Assembly: GCF_901709675.1 (NCBI RefSeq)
Contig: NC_051099.1
Location: 8,682,001 to 8,746,000 of the forward strand
Source of the DNA: Syngnathus acus
Taxonomy: Eukaryota; Chordata; Actinopteri; Syngnathiformes; Syngnathidae
DNA length: 64,000 nt
Direction: 5' to 3'
A program made the position numbers and the translations under genes. Below, piece by piece: positions 34,685-47,981 of the stretch. Numbering within the stretch: the stretch's first letter is position 1; each line of letters opens with the position of its first letter. The notes below the pieces were generated by a model. It was not told where the DNA came from, did no database searches, and was given only the letters and a program-made list of their open reading frames with translations.

Positions 34685-37600
34685 AATGTGTCCATAAAAC
34701 TTTTTAAATGTTATTTCTGGCAACAAATCTTGTTCCATCTAAAGAGTAGAAAAGCCATCAAAGCAGTATCAAAAGTATAGCCAGTGAATTTGTCGGCCAT
34801 TACTTGAAAATGGTTTTTGTGAGTTTCTTTTGACAGCAGCGAGCCTTATCGAGCCTTTTGAAATGATCATTTTGAAAAGCAGCAAGTGGAAATAATATGG
34901 CATAACACCCTAAAAAATTTCAAATGATGATCCCAATGGATTTTTTTTTGTCTTGTGTGCACGGCATCTTCGTGACACGTTTGTCGCAATTTTTGGAGGG
35001 TCGCAGTGTCGCTTCTAAACAGTCCATTTGTGAAAGTCATTTAGCGCTTAAATGTTTGTGTGCCGTGTGGGTGAAGGCATTCAATTCATATGATTTCATT
35101 TTGAAGGAAGGTGTGAGCACTCGTGTGCCGTCTGGTCATGGTTTCTACCTGTGCGAAAAAAGAGTCAACGGAGGCAACCGCTTGTCAAAAAAGGCCCATT
35201 AGTTGAACAGTGGCCCTAATTAGGTATGCCACCAGTGGCCACTGTGCTCTATTTCTGGTGAAGTCTGGTGCGTGCAGACAGCCCCTGGCCATACAGGAGC
35301 AGACCAGCACATTAGCAGGCTAAATGAAGAGGAAAATTGGTGTAATGTCATATTAAGGATTCATCACTGTGCCCCCCTTAATGGGTAATGAAGGGGACAC
35401 ACATGTCAGGGAGAGATCTCATCTACAGGGACCTCAGCTGCTGCTCTACCCCTCTTCATTACCATCCTGCCCAAGCCTCTGGCCCTTTTTATTTAACACT
35501 ATTTCACTCTCTCCCATCCTGCTTCCCATCCTCTTTTTTCTCTCTCCCGCTCTCGCTCCCTCTATCCTTGCCCTTCCCATGCATGTAATTTGTATGTGCG
35601 ACCCACCCAAATGGATTTGCCCTCACATCAAAGATTTATTTTTCCATTCAAAAGCAAAAGAAACACGCCGCTGATTGCATGAGACTCGTTTTGCTCTGCA
35701 TGTAGATCGCCTCCACCCAGCCACCCACCCACCCACCCCATGTACAGCAGGTGCACACTGTGCCATATTCATGCATTTTTATCTGCACCAGGTAGCACAA
35801 TATTGGAAGCACCTGAGAACGTGGATTACGGTCACTTTTGACTGTTTGGTGAAGAAAAGTTTCTTAGCTATAGGATCTCTTTTGATGGGTTAGATTTCAA
35901 GTTCAGTAGTAATCATCAATCACCACTCTGTGAGTCTTGAATACATGTTGCTTATACATGGGCGGACACAATTGCCACTTTTCTACATTGTTCTACACTT
36001 TAGCACCCCGGGCATCCAGGAAAAAAAAAAGCAAATCACTTTGTGTGATCATTCAGATTGGATTAATTGAACTTTACTGAAGCTATTTTCAACTTTCCTT
36101 CACATCAGTCACTTGCATCCCCTCTTTTCGGCATATTTTGAAAGGCCTAGGGAGCTTTGGGGAACTCGTCACGCATTAATGTGTCCGTGGAGGGGAAGCA
36201 CTCTTCTCCTCCGCCGGGACGAAGCAGACAGAAAGGCAGTCATGTGCTCATGTAAGAATATTAACAGCCAATGTGTTTAGAGACACTCTTATCTAAATGA
36301 AATTGGAACAAGGACGGCCAAACATTCCTTGATATCATTTGCATTTAGAAAAAAAACAAGACCCTTGGCTCATTATTTAAGAAAGTGTAAGCTTCTTTTG
36401 TGCCAAATCTCATTAAAGCCTTCCCTCGGTCCTTTGTTTACTGCCTCTAATCGAGGCATTTATCTTTATTGTGCTGTGCCCGATGTATGTTTGTTGAAAT
36501 AAATAGACATTTGAGCCTGAGCGAGATATGGCGGAGCCAGATGGATAATTGATTTTAAAGTGAATCAGAGCTGGTGAGCCATAAAATAGGTACATTAGCA
36601 TGCATATTAATAAGGCAAAAAAGAGCAAGCAAAGATGCTGCTGTCGGGCCAGACAAACACAATGGCAGGCTTCATTTAATGGAATAGCTAACCCCACCCC
36701 CCTCCCTCTCTATCTGCCACTTGTGTTTATCTTCCCCTCAAAATATTTGCAAGTGTTCAATGTGCATGATATGAGGTGAGTGTCTTGCGCCACTTTGGGC
36801 CAAAACGGAAATTTATCTCTCTCTCGCGAGCAAATTTGGTTGAAATGTGGCACATCAACCTTGAAGACTGGCTTTGCAGCAATTTTGGCTTGGCATTTCT
36901 TCTGTTTGACAATATCAAAGACGTAATATCCCATTTTTGCTGCTCCGTAATGGCTTTTCATTGTATCACATCTCACTTCTTTTCAGCCCAAACAAACAAT
37001 GGGGGCTTTTATGAAAGCTATCCATCTGTGGCTTCCAGGTGATGACTTTTCATCAGAGGCTAATGAAGATTTTTCTTTTTTTCACGCATTCATACACAGC
37101 AGGTTAACGTTCCCCCTCACCGCCTAGCATTTTTTTTTTTTTTTTTTTTGTCTGCGAGCGAGGTGGAGATGGTTGGGGCAGACACATTTTCCCATTGGGT
37201 CAGGAATAAATTGATCTTTTTCATGGACAGCAAACACTGATTAGATATTTATGACCAAGGTCAACCTTTCTGATTCCAACCGACACGGGCTCTGACGCAT
37301 ACAGAGCAGAATCGACACGCGTGCTTTCACACACCAATGAAAATGCGTGCATGCAAAATACTGTACGGTCTGCTCCGGATAGAGCATTTTGCACGTCTTT
37401 GTTTTAAAATGTCCTTCTAGAGCAGGGGTCACCAACCTTTCTTAAACCGAGAGCTACTTCCTGGGTACTGATTAAGCCAAAGGGCTACCAGTTTGACACA
37501 CACTTCTGAAATAGCCAATTTGCTCAATTTAGCTTTCACTATGTGTTATTATTGTCATTTCCAGTTCACATGTGTGATTTTAACAAGAATAGCAAAAATA

Positions 37601-38461
37601 CAGTCAAACCTTGGTTTTTGACCACAATCCGTTCCAGAAGGCGGTTCGAGAAGCGAATTCCGAATCTACTTTTCCCATTACAAATAATGGAAAAAAAATT
37701 GAATCCGTTTCAAGACAAAAAAACCCGCCTTTTCTAAGCATTTTTTCATTTGCGCATATTTGCCCGATCGCGCAACTGCAGCGCACCGCCGAACGCGCAA
37801 CCGTAGCGCGTCGCCCACCGCGCAACTGCACCGCGCTGGTCGCATTATTGTGCCAGAGCCGTCGCTGAAATTTAGAAAATATTTTTAAAGTCCTGATGTA
37901 CTTTCCAAAATTTAAGTGGACCTAAGTGCGCAGGGAGCTTAATTTTGTCCGATCGCGCAACTGCAGCGCACCGCCGAACGCGCAACAGTAGCGCGTCGCC
38001 GACCGCGCAACTGCACCGCGCTGGTCGCATTATTGTGACAGAGCCGTCGCTAAAATTTAGAAAATATTTTTAAAGTTCTGATGTACTTTCCAAAATTTAA
38101 GTGGACCTCAGTGCGCAGGGAGCTTAATTTAGTCCGATCGCGCAACCGCAGCGCGCCGGGCGCTCACTGTCGCATTGCTTTAAGAGCGTCTTTGTGTTTT
38201 AGGATGGCTTTACTGCTCCCACTTGCTTTCTTTGGAGGTATGATTAGGGGTTATATAAACCTCAAAGTAACGAAAATACAATAACAACGGAGTCAGTCGG
38301 TATCCGGGCCGCGCGGTCTGGTTTTCTCGGGTCCTCCCGGCTTATCTCGCGAGGTTCGACCTCCGAATTTTGTTCGACAACCGAAGCAAAAAATCTCGAA
38401 TTTTTTGTTCGAATTCCGATTTGTTCGAGAACCGAGACGTTTGAAAACCGAGGTTTGACTG
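37601..38461. mobile_element. TA-flanked MITE (CAGTCAAACC family), nested in the hAT element
   Basis: The ends CAGTCAAACCTTGGTTTTTG and, from the right, CAGTCAAACCTCGGTTTTCA form inverted repeats. TA flanks both sides (37599-37600 and 38462-38463). The interior shares long blocks with 56129-56690, so they are copies of one family. This copy additionally carries a 185-bp tandem duplication. The interior is CpG-rich (GCGCAACTGCAGCGCACCGC) and has no protein I recognise. Confidence 0.85.
37764..38133. repeat. 185-bp tandem duplication inside the MITE
   Basis: The unit beginning CCGATCGCGCAACTGCAGCG starts at 37764 and again at 37949, with a third partial start at 38134, a period of exactly 185 bp. 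The two full copies differ at only a few bases. The sister copy at 56129 has a single unit. Confidence 0.9.
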
Positions 38462-39803
38462 TAAAATAAATAGATGCAGCTCACTGACAAGTGCCGCTAT
38501 TTGAGCTAATTTTAGAACCGTCCTGCGGGCGACTCATGCGGTCCTCGCGGGCGACCTGGTGCCCGCGGGCACCGTGTTGGTGACCCCTGTTCTCGAGTTT
38601 ATCCAATTTTCAACATAATGTTGTATGGTCAGTCTTTTGTCCTGGCCTGATAGACTTGTTCCTCTCATTAGGTTCAGAGTCATGCTTGGTAGGCTGCAAT
38701 AGCTTATGGAAGACTGAGACATATAGCATAATGTGAGGGTTAATCACAGTATGTTTATATTGTCCTTGATGGTACTTAAATTATCACTGACTCACATGTT
38801 GGTCCACTTGCTCGTGCACCCACTCTTCTCGTGTTGTTTTTGTTTCTGCTTGCCTCACCGCACCCTCGCCTCCTTGTCTCAATATGTTGCCCACAGCTGC
38901 TTCAGCCTCAACCTGTCGAGCTAATGAACTGTTAGGTTCTGCTGTTCTAATAAGCATTGTGACAGCAGATAGACAATACATCTGCTGCTTTTCAGTCTTC
39001 TTTGCAATGGAACTCGATCCTATTCTCCAAACTCTAAATAAGATTGTTTACTCGTAAAGAGTCAAGCATTGGCATGCGAACCGCGGTGGCTCAGCTAAGG
39101 GCTACCGGCAGTCCCATTCTAAATCACACTCGAGCAACTTTATCCAGCAACTTTAATGTATGAAGCTCTCTGCGCAGTCCACAAAACATAAACTACTGTG
39201 CTCCCAAGAGGGACATCAATGGTATTACTCTCTCTTATAAAAATGCCTCAACATTTTGGGTCAATAAAAAGAGCTGGAAACCAAGAGAAGATCTTGCCTA
39301 AGGGTACTCGTTGACTTTCTTCTAGGGAGATTCGTCTAAATCCGTCCGCATTGTTGGATGGATTGCTGTGACTGGCTGATGTGTTGGGAAAACAATAAGA
39401 GCGGTTCCATCAAAATTAGTTGCTAATCTAATTAAGACAGTTGACCATTGATTTAGGGCTGCTACTTGTCGCCGCTCTGCCAACACTGTGAATGTTTTCC
39501 ACTTGACAGTTAACCATAAACATGATGAACCATGAATACATGTCACCTCTTTTTATTAGGCTGGAAGCGAGCGAGTAAATGACTTCTACCTCGCCATTTT
39601 TCAAACGGGCTAAATGAGGGTCGGACATGATACATATTAGGCTGTCCGCTTGATAAAAGATTCTTTCCAAATCTCCTGCTATTTAGAGGATCACATTTGA
39701 TCTCTTTCTGTGTGGCTTAGGGCTCAGAAAGATAATTATCACTTTCAAACCAAATTGTATTTTTGAATGTGTGTCTGAAGCATTTTCAATCTGTTTGTTA
39801 AAG

Positions 39804-39878
39804 GTTACCCCAATATCGTGGCTACGTATGGCCGTGGATACACTGGATTCGCACCCAGCTACAGCTACCAGTTCCCTG
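39804..39878 (+). CDS. msi2: msi2 coding exon D: Tyr/Gly-rich C-terminal segment
   Basis: This 75-nt exon follows TTTGTTAAAG and is followed by GTGAGT. With the base carried from the previous exon it reads S, then [17 protein letters not shown], then SYSYQFP, and ends with the first base of a Gly codon. It matches the MSI2 C-terminal region ([25 protein letters not shown]). This region is intrinsically disordered and low in complexity. In musashi proteins the region after RRM2 contacts poly(A)-binding protein, which is family knowledge mainly from MSI1; whether this exon contributes is inference. The repeated Tyr-Gly spacing resembles sticker residues of condensate-forming RNA-binding proteins. 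The acceptor has a modest pyrimidine tract, but the frame and peptide leave little doubt. Confidence 0.96.
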
Positions 39879-41540
39879 GTGAGTTGCAGTTTTTTTTCTT
39901 CAAGACATTAGTAAGACGGCAGTACTTTGTTATGCACACACAATAACGCACACATAAATGGTCATCAACATCCACGTCAGTCACCAAATCACCTGCAGCA
40001 TTACAAGAATGTGACGTGTCCAGATTGCTTAACCAGCTATTGTGAGCCGTCAAGTAGCAAAGTCAATTATGTGATGCTGAACTTGAACACCAGCATGACC
40101 AAATGACAAAAATGGGATAAATTCTTCATTTTCCACCAGCCAATGTATGCAAATTCCTCAGTGAAGAAAGGCGAAATGCGCTTTTAGGAAGCCAAAAGAA
40201 TGAATTTCTGGATGAGAAATGTTGACTTGGAGGGTAAAGGCACTTTAATGGGAGTCCAAGCGGTAGATTGTGTGTGTGGGGGGGGCAGGTGTAGCAGCCC
40301 ACTGCAAGAGGCCTCACAGGGATCCCTTCCATTTCATGCTTTATTTAAGGACTTTACACATACTTTGTTTGCTGTGCCAGACATCCCTCCTGCCACTGAT
40401 AAGCCGGAATGGGAAATGGCTGACAGCAGCTCAGATGTCGGTAATATCTTTGTGAAATGGATCCGCGAATGGTACCACAACAGGTCCAGCTGAGACCACC
40501 TGCAGAGCTGATATGTCCAAGATGACAGCAACAATGTATGGCACGCTACATGTGCATTTGCTGACCCATCCATGATGTCACTCGTGACAAACGATTGGAT
40601 TTATGTGTGCAGCCACATCTAGAACACCATTTGTACTCATGTCTCCAAAATAAATCTTAAAAGATACTCACGAGATTCAGAGCGAAAGAACTGTCAGTGT
40701 TTATTCAATAAATCTAGTGAAGCATGGATTTTCTAAATGTTTACTGTTTGGGGCAAATTAAGTGATATCACCTTCCCCGCGGCAGAATACATTATCCTCT
40801 CCATGTTAAACTCAATTTAAAGAGTTTGATAAAGCCGTATGATTAAAACGGTGTCCTCTGGACTTGCTCAGCTCTTGACGGGGTAATTGGAATTTTTTAT
40901 GTATAAATCAAACGCCTTGTCCAAATTAGATCACCCCGGGACAAATATTGACTTGTGCCCTTCATTGCTAAACTGGTGGAAGCATCCTCATTGTCGAAAC
41001 AGACTGTTTTTTTTTTCTCTCTCTCACTGTACACAACCTCGCTGAAAATAAATGGCGGAGCGGATCCAAGAGGCATAAATTCTAGGCAGTGGTCCAAAGA
41101 TTTTTTTACACCCAGCAAACCACATGGGTCCACTGTTACCAGAGACAAGTGTTTAGGCAATTGTTCACTTGTCAAGATAAAGCAGTGCTAAAACAATGAT
41201 CAGTGACTGAATGTACTAAGATATCAGTGAGGGGAAATTCACAGCAAGTGCTAAACTCAAACTGGCAGTCCCGACACACAAGTAGAGGTCCAAAAAATCT
41301 CAACTGAGAAAAAGAACAACCTGCAGCCTAAATGGAGAGGAGACAGCGTTGCATTGGCGTAAATTATGTTGCGTGCGCACCGAAAACGGACGAAAATATT
41401 ACCACATTCCATTCATTCCAAATATTATGTTAAGCTCTTCCTCGGTTGTTTGGGAGAGCTGTGCTACTCTCGCGTTGATATTCTCAGTTTCTGAGCTTCC
41501 TAGCTGCATTTTTGTGTAATCACAGTGATTGCCTAGCAGC

Positions 41541-41563
41541 ATCAGCAGCAGCAGCAGCAGCCT
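41541..41563. repeat. (CAG)n short trinucleotide repeat
   Basis: About seven CAG/CAT units. Confidence 0.85.
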
Positions 41564-42649
41564 TTGGGCGTAATGCCTCGAGTGAGTGATTTGCAGTGGT
41601 AATCAAGAAAAATGGGAAGAGGCATGTAGATGCCAATAATTCTTTTTTAAACTTATTTGCTCAGCGCTTTTTTCTAGGTTATTTTTTACTTGTTATAGTC
41701 ATCTTTTAAAACATAGTTGCGTTTTAGGGGTTTGCTATTCTTTGATTACGATCCCCATTATTTAACCAGAAGGCCGTATTGCTGTGTTAAATTAATTGAT
41801 TGCTTGGCATCGTATAAAAGTTCATTATTAAAGTTGTAAATAATTTACATCAAGTGAATGAAGACGGAAACTGATGAAGCTGGAGCTCTTATGCTTTGGC
41901 AGGTTGCATTTGAAGCAGCTCCAAATGAAACTCTAAACTCTTTAATTAGACATTAGGCCATGACTGAACTTCCAAAACTAAATAACAGAAATGAATTGAA
42001 TTTGTCATAAGTCTTTCTGCAATCTCTGTGCTGGATAATCGACACAATTTATCGACTTAGTCATTAATATTGGCACAATTTGATGAATTTATAGATATTT
42101 TGACTAGGTACACATAAATACAACCGTGTTTTGTAGACCCACTGTATTTAAAACCGAAAACACCTTTCACTCAAAAGATGACTATGTTGAATATCCGAAG
42201 ACAGTCAGCTCAACCACTTTCACTCATCAAGACTCTGAAGGCCAGGTTGAAGGTTGACTCCAGGTTTAATAACAAGGGAAAGGGTGAAACTGGGAGAATA
42301 CAAACCACATTGTACAATCAGTTATACGAACTAAATGAATTAAATCAATATGAAATCTCTATCGTCACTGTAACAAACGCATCTTATTATCTTATGAATC
42401 ACTGTGTAGTAACACAATCACTGTGTTTATTAATTGTATTTGTCTGTTTAAACTATGAATTAGTGAATCATTATTAACATATTTATTACACATGAACACA
42501 TTGACTACGGCCACAATAGGGCGACAGGAGAATGACTAACGTTAGCCATGAAAATCAATGCTAACCAACATGACGTTAACTTTCCCAACATTTCCTAACA
42601 TCACAGAAAACTATCATTTCCAAACTCAAAAGATGTATTTCGATACATA

Positions 42650-42819
42650 CCGTAATTTTCGGACTATAAGTCGCACCGGAGTATAAGTCGCACCAGCCAT
42701 AAAATGCCCAAAAAAGTGAAAAAAAACCATATATATGTATATAAATCGCTCCTGAGTATAAGTCGCCCCCCCACCCAAACTATGAAAAAAAACCGCGACT
42801 TATAGTCCGAAAATTACGG
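42650..42819. mobile_element. Short palindromic MITE (CCGTAATTTTCGGACTATAAG family)
   Basis: The left end CCGTAATTTTCGGACTATAA is exactly inverted at the right end, and TA flanks both sides (42648-42649 and 42820-42821). At 170 bp it consists almost only of terminal and subterminal 'TATAAGTCGC' repeats. The element at 46661-48062 has the same termini. Confidence 0.88.
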
Positions 42820-45800
42820 TAATAACTTATACAAAGGTACATACCAACGATGCCTTGTATAACACAAAATGTAGGTAGTAGTTTTGCCGAACTGCAGGAG
42901 AGAATAGAACAAACAGTGTTCGCTTTCAACGCCGTACTAACATGCGCTTACTTCCTGATTCTAGTCACATGACCTACTCCATCGTAACAATGATCACCGA
43001 CTACAAAGACATGACACTGATCACAGACTACAAAGAACTGACAATGACTTCAGACATGAAAGAGCCCCTCGTTTCCAGGACAAGCTGATGAAATTGACCC
43101 TTTAACAACAAACCAATATTTAAAAAAAAAATCCCACATGATATTAAAAGAAATAAACAATTTGTACATATGATGACAACATGAAACAGTACAACATGCA
43201 GACTAATGAATCCTCTCCAGCAGTCCATTTTCTCTAATAAGGCATGGGAATGTAATGGTGCAAATGGACAAAGTGGAGGATCCCAACGCATACTTCCCGT
43301 TACTGTACCTTCCTGTTTCCACGCAACCGTCTCATTAGCATTATTTAAATGTGCCATTGTGTTGTTCAGCTCGGAGCCCCCAGGAGAGAAGCATAACGTG
43401 CGCAGTTCATGCTCGACGTCTATCGCCTAGAAGGTAGCCAGTGTCCATTTGAAGGCCTGGAGTGCAACAACATGACATGTTCCTAATGGTTGTGCTCAGA
43501 ACTCTATTGGCTGTTAATAAGGTTAATACGTACGTCCTTACTTAAGTTAATGCGCATACAAGGCTATTGCGAAGCAAGAGCAAAGCCATATTGTAAGCAC
43601 TTTGCATCATCTACTGTGCGAATGCGTGTAATGAATAAGACACTAATGATAATGACGATAATTAAATGTGCTTTTTGTCTGTGAATACACCATCAAAGAC
43701 AAGAAGGCAAGACATAAAGCTGCACATGGCATTTGTAGAATCATTCTATTGTTGACAAGCTCTGCATCAGCTTCCATGACACACACATGAATAAACGGTT
43801 AATTGCGCTCACACATAAAGGCCACATTCATAAGAAGAATTGGATTCAGGAGATGTGGATGGTGGGGAGAGGTGGGAGTGGGGGGACTTGAGCAGGCAGG
43901 CGCTTCACTGGTTTTCTTGTGCAAGCAACTTGCTGCCGCCACAGCTGTGCCCTCAGAGCCTCCCCCGGCATAAATGACCATTATGGTTCCATTAGGGCTG
44001 CTACTTGGAGGTCATTATGCTACTCTGAAAAAGCAGAGATGAAGATGTTAGTAAGCTCCCATCAGGGCAGACTGTGTAAGAGAGACGCGTTACAATCAGT
44101 CATTCAGCTACTCCAGATGTCAAGACAGACAAACGGCAATATGGGCCCTCTGAGTCAGCCTTTTAAGTAGTCAACAAAATGATGATTAAAAAGGGGAGAG
44201 GGAGGGAGGGAGGGAGGATAACTGTAGGTAGCTTTTGGTTTATGGTTTACCTTCCTACCTTGAAATGGTTTTGCCAAGAAACTGAGTATCTAGTGACGCT
44301 TGTGTTGGTGCAGGATGTTGGTTTGACAATTTCAGACATTAATGTTATCGTCATTGTTGTTCACAAAGGAAGCCTTGGTAGGTATCTCTAAGGTGTTAAT
44401 TGGGTCAGAATTGTTAGAACGGAGGTGTTGATGTTGATTCCATGTCGACTAAAAGGATGCTACTGACTGCAATTCACATTCCCAGGGCAGGGCAGAAGGG
44501 ATAAAAGACGAAACAGCTGTCTTCTCAGCACGTGGCATATAGGGAAAGAGCCGCTGACCTGTGAGTCTGGCATGATGCTTCCTTAGGGTTGCATGTCCCT
44601 TGAAACTGGGCCAGAATCAACCAAGCATATGATAAATGCACAACAGGTCACTGCAAAGCATTGGCCTGAAACACCAGGTAGCCTCGCGGGGTTCGGCACC
44701 TGTCTGCCGCAGAGAACTGGAAAGGTGCTGACATGGATGGACTATATAGAACTTTGGAAGCAAACATTGTTTTGCAGACATCTTCACTTATGACATTTAG
44801 GCAAAGAAAAGTGTGATCAATTTTCTCTGAAGAATAAAACAATAGAATCTCACTTGTTAAAAGTGTGTAATTTATTTTCAAACGATTTTTTGTCTGATCT
44901 CACATCTTGCTAGATAGACCTGATTAATTCCAGTGTTCCAATTTGGGACACCATGTGCAGTCATCAGCGGCATGTCCGGCGTTTTTCCTCAATGATCAGA
45001 CAACCTCTCTCCCCCTTGTCAGTACAATAACCGCCCCATTTCTTGGCAACACTGCTGGAACAGGTGGGCAAAGTCACTGGTCTGGAGCTGATGAGGTTAC
45101 CAGTGTCACGGGTGGGTGGGTGTGTGCGTGCAACAATGTGCTGCGCAACATGTGTGGATACAGCAGCGACGTCTTCGGAGCGAGTCTCGGCTGAACTTGA
45201 GCTCAGCAGCAGATTGTTCTTTGGATCCTGTGACCGTCTCACTCCAAGCTGGGCGAGCTGTGACCCCAGCAAGTGGTCCCGCAGGCCAGAATAAGTGCTA
45301 CTGTGCTGGAGGCAGATGGCCCTCCTGATGCCACTCTGACTCACAGATAAGTTTTAATTGCCAAGGCTGATCATTAGCTCAATGGCTCTGTAGGGGCCCG
45401 AGCTCTTCATGAATCGCAAGCCTTAAAATAGGGCCTGACTATGAGCTCAGTGAGCTCATACACTCGAAGGAGCAGGCCCGTCGCATCTGGTTCTTATGCA
45501 CACGCGGGCATCAAACAAACTCAATCAAAGACTCAACAGGAACGACGGAGGCGCTTTTCCGGGGGCCTTTATGCTTTCCTGTCTGTCTGAGTCACCGTCT
45601 CCAAAGCAATGCTGACTGCACGCTCGCACTCGTCCACAAACACTGAGCTCTCTAGGCCGTGACTCCATTCCCAGTGACAGCAGTGAGTATGCTGCCATGA
45701 CGTCACTGGACAGCACCACGTGTCACGCCAAGTCTACTTGTGTGTGTACTTATGGAGCTGCATTGCTCCCAGACGAGCTCTGCTCTACATTCTTCCACCC

Positions 45801-46774
45801 TTCAAATATTTTATGTTCATGTGCATTGTGTTTGGAGGGAGATGTACCGTATTGGGCCGAATATAAGACGACCCCGATTATAAGACGAACCCCTCTTTTT
45901 CAAGACTCAAGTTTGAAAAAAAACTTTTTGAACACCAAATTTAATTTTTATACAGAAAATAATTACATCTGAAACAAATGATTATAACAATATATTCAAG
46001 AGAAAAAGCATATTATTTTGCCTCATTCAAATCATGCAAAACCTGTCTATCACATCTTAATATCTGAACATTTAAATATGTAAACTAAAGTGCAATCACA
46101 TTTGTAAATGAATGGCTTCTGGGTTTTGAAATGTAAATAAACCAATCTACTGTGATAAAACAACAAAATTGCAATAACTGCATTAACCATCAAAGTGAAG
46201 TCTAACTGTAGTCTTGAAACAAATCTGAATAAGGAAAAACATTGCAATAAAATAATGCAAACCGCTATTGTTGGGGAGCCTGAGGACTGTATCGGGGGGT
46301 TGGCTCGGATGGTTATGCTCTTTTCACCCCAGGGTGTCGGTCAGACGTGGTTCAGTTTTGATTGCTTTACTGAATTATTGGCAAAAAAATAATAATAAAC
46401 AACCATAAATGAAATACTCTCGGGAACACACCAAACATAAGTCATCGATCGAGAAAACAAAATACATTTGCTGGCGACCATTAGTTGCCGTGCCGCTGCG
46501 TAACGGCTACACGTACGATGCGAGGCAAATTTAAAGGAGTGCGCCGGAGCTGTCAATCAAACGGCGCGCACACGAAGCAAACCGCGATCGGACAAACGGC
46601 ACAACAATGAAATGTATATACTCACTTTGTGTCAAAGACGCACACGATCACAGCAACATACCGTATTTTTCGGACTATAAGTCGCGGTTTTTTCATAGTT
46701 TGGGTGGGGGGGCGACTTATACTGAGGAGCGATTTATATGGGAATTTTTTCATAAATTTTCAAAATTAAAAAAA

Positions 46775-46824
46775 AAAAGTGAAACCACGATAAACGAACC
46801 GCGATGTAGCAAGGGATTACTGTA
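46775..46824. mobile_element. One terminal half of another MITE
   Basis: On the minus strand this reads CAGTAATCCCTTGCTACATC, then GCGGTTCGTTTATCGTGGTT, which I recognise as the end of a frequent fish MITE family ('CAGTAATCCCTCG...CGCGG'). The opposite end is not seen next to it, so this is a partial copy or a subterminal motif of the host element. Confidence 0.5.
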
Positions 46825-47016
46825 ATTTGAATTTCAAGTGATGTCAGCAGCGCGGCGCGGCTGTTGCTTACATAAAGGACAAAGATTTGATCACGGGATG
46901 ACGAAGATGACGAAGGGCCCCACGTACTGCCGGCATCATTAGCGGCTTTGTTTGTAAGTGACACGGAGGACAAAGAGTTTGAAGGATTTAATGATTTGAA
47001 GGTTTGAAAAACTATT

Positions 47017-47193
47017 ATGGCTTTTACGCACGCCCGGTCCTACTCTATGGAGCTCTCTTTCACCTCCGTGGATGGAAGTCGGGGGCCGGCGCTCGGCCGG
47101 GTGGCTGTCCGGGTATGGTGGATGGGGCTCGGACATGGCTTTTACGCACGCCTGGTCCTATTCTATGGAGCTCTCTTCCACCTCCGTGGCTAG
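47017..47193. repeat. Direct repeat of about 59 bp, offset 118 bp, inside the middle element
   Basis: ATGGCTTTTACGCACGCC followed by GGTCCTA and CTATGGAGCTCTCTT occurs at 47017 and again at 47135, with few differences, each ending CACCTCCGTGG. The unit is part of a short frame (MAFTHA...) that I cannot assign to any protein. Confidence 0.85.
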
Positions 47194-47454
47194 AAGTGCC
47201 ACCTCCGGGGATGGAAGACCACGCCGCCAGATGCCTGGAAGTCGACGCCAGTGCTTGGGCCCATGTGGCGGTGAACTATTTATGTTATAGTTATTTGCAA
47301 CTTGTATATGTTTTTATCGTTACAGTTCAGTAGTTGTTGGCTCGGTGAACTCTTGTTTTGTTAAATAAAGAGCCGTTTACCAAACCCACGTCTTTCCTTG
47401 TTCCTTTGTTAACGCTACAATATAGTTATATACTAGATCTGTGGAATAACGACA

Positions 47455-47750
47455 AGGCTGACGTCAGGGCGCACGCGCGGCGTTGTTGACAATGGACGAG
47501 GAATTTGATCGATGGATTTAATGATTTGGAGTGACACAGATGGTTTGATAATATTATTGCTTATATAATAGTTATTTGATATATAATTGATATATCGCTA
47601 TATGGGCCTGTGGAATATTTTGAAGTGCAAGCGCCGTCAGCGGCGCGCACCCATTGTTGACATAAAGGACGATTGATGGATTTAATGAATTGGAGTGACA
47701 CAGATGGTTTTATAAACGTGTTATTTATGTAATAGTTATTTGAATAACTC
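47455..47750. repeat. Two diverged copies of a satellite-like unit inside the middle element
   Basis: GATGGATTTAATGA followed by TTGGAGTGACACAGATGGTT occurs near 47512 and 47674, each preceded by a GCGCGC-rich segment and GTTGACA, and followed by AATAGTTATTTGA. A third, more diverged version is near 46838-47010 (CATAAAGGACAAAG, GGATTTAATGATTTG). This is an internal tandem structure about 160 bp apart. Confidence 0.7.
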
Positions 47751-47915
47751 TGAATGTTACGTCAGGCCCGTTCTCAGCTCTTCGTTTCTGTTTATGTCAC
47801 GTTAGCATACCGATTGTTTAGCCTGTTGTTGCTCGTTCATGTCTGTTCTTGGTGTTGGATTTTGTCGAATAGATTTTCCCCAAAATGCGACTTATACTCC
47901 GGAGCGACTTATATA

Positions 47916-47981
47916 CACTACCGTTCAAAGGTTTGGGGTCACAAAATTGTTTGGGTGACCCCAAACGTTTGAACGGTAGTG
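47916..47981. mobile_element. 66-bp near-perfect palindromic MITE, innermost of the nest
   Basis: CACTACCGTTCAAAGGTTTG at the left is matched by the inverted right end with one mismatch in about 26 bases. TA flanks both sides (47914-47915 and 47982-47983). The 'CACTACCGTTCAAA(A/G)GTTTGGGGTCAC' hairpin is a recurrent fish repeat as I recall. It interrupts the 'GGAGCGACTTATA' repeat of the middle element. Confidence 0.88.

Larger units (their letters stand above)
37423..38589. mobile_element. hAT-like MITE, host of a nested insertion
   Basis: The left end CAGGGGTCACCAACCTTT and the right end, which on the other strand reads CAGGGGTCACCAACACGG, share their first 14 bases. The flanking octamers are TTCTAGAG (37415-37422) and TTCTCGAG (38590-38597), a hAT-type 8-bp target duplication with one mismatch. 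Without the inner insertion (37601-38461) the element would be about 306 bp. There is no coding frame. Confidence 0.88.
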
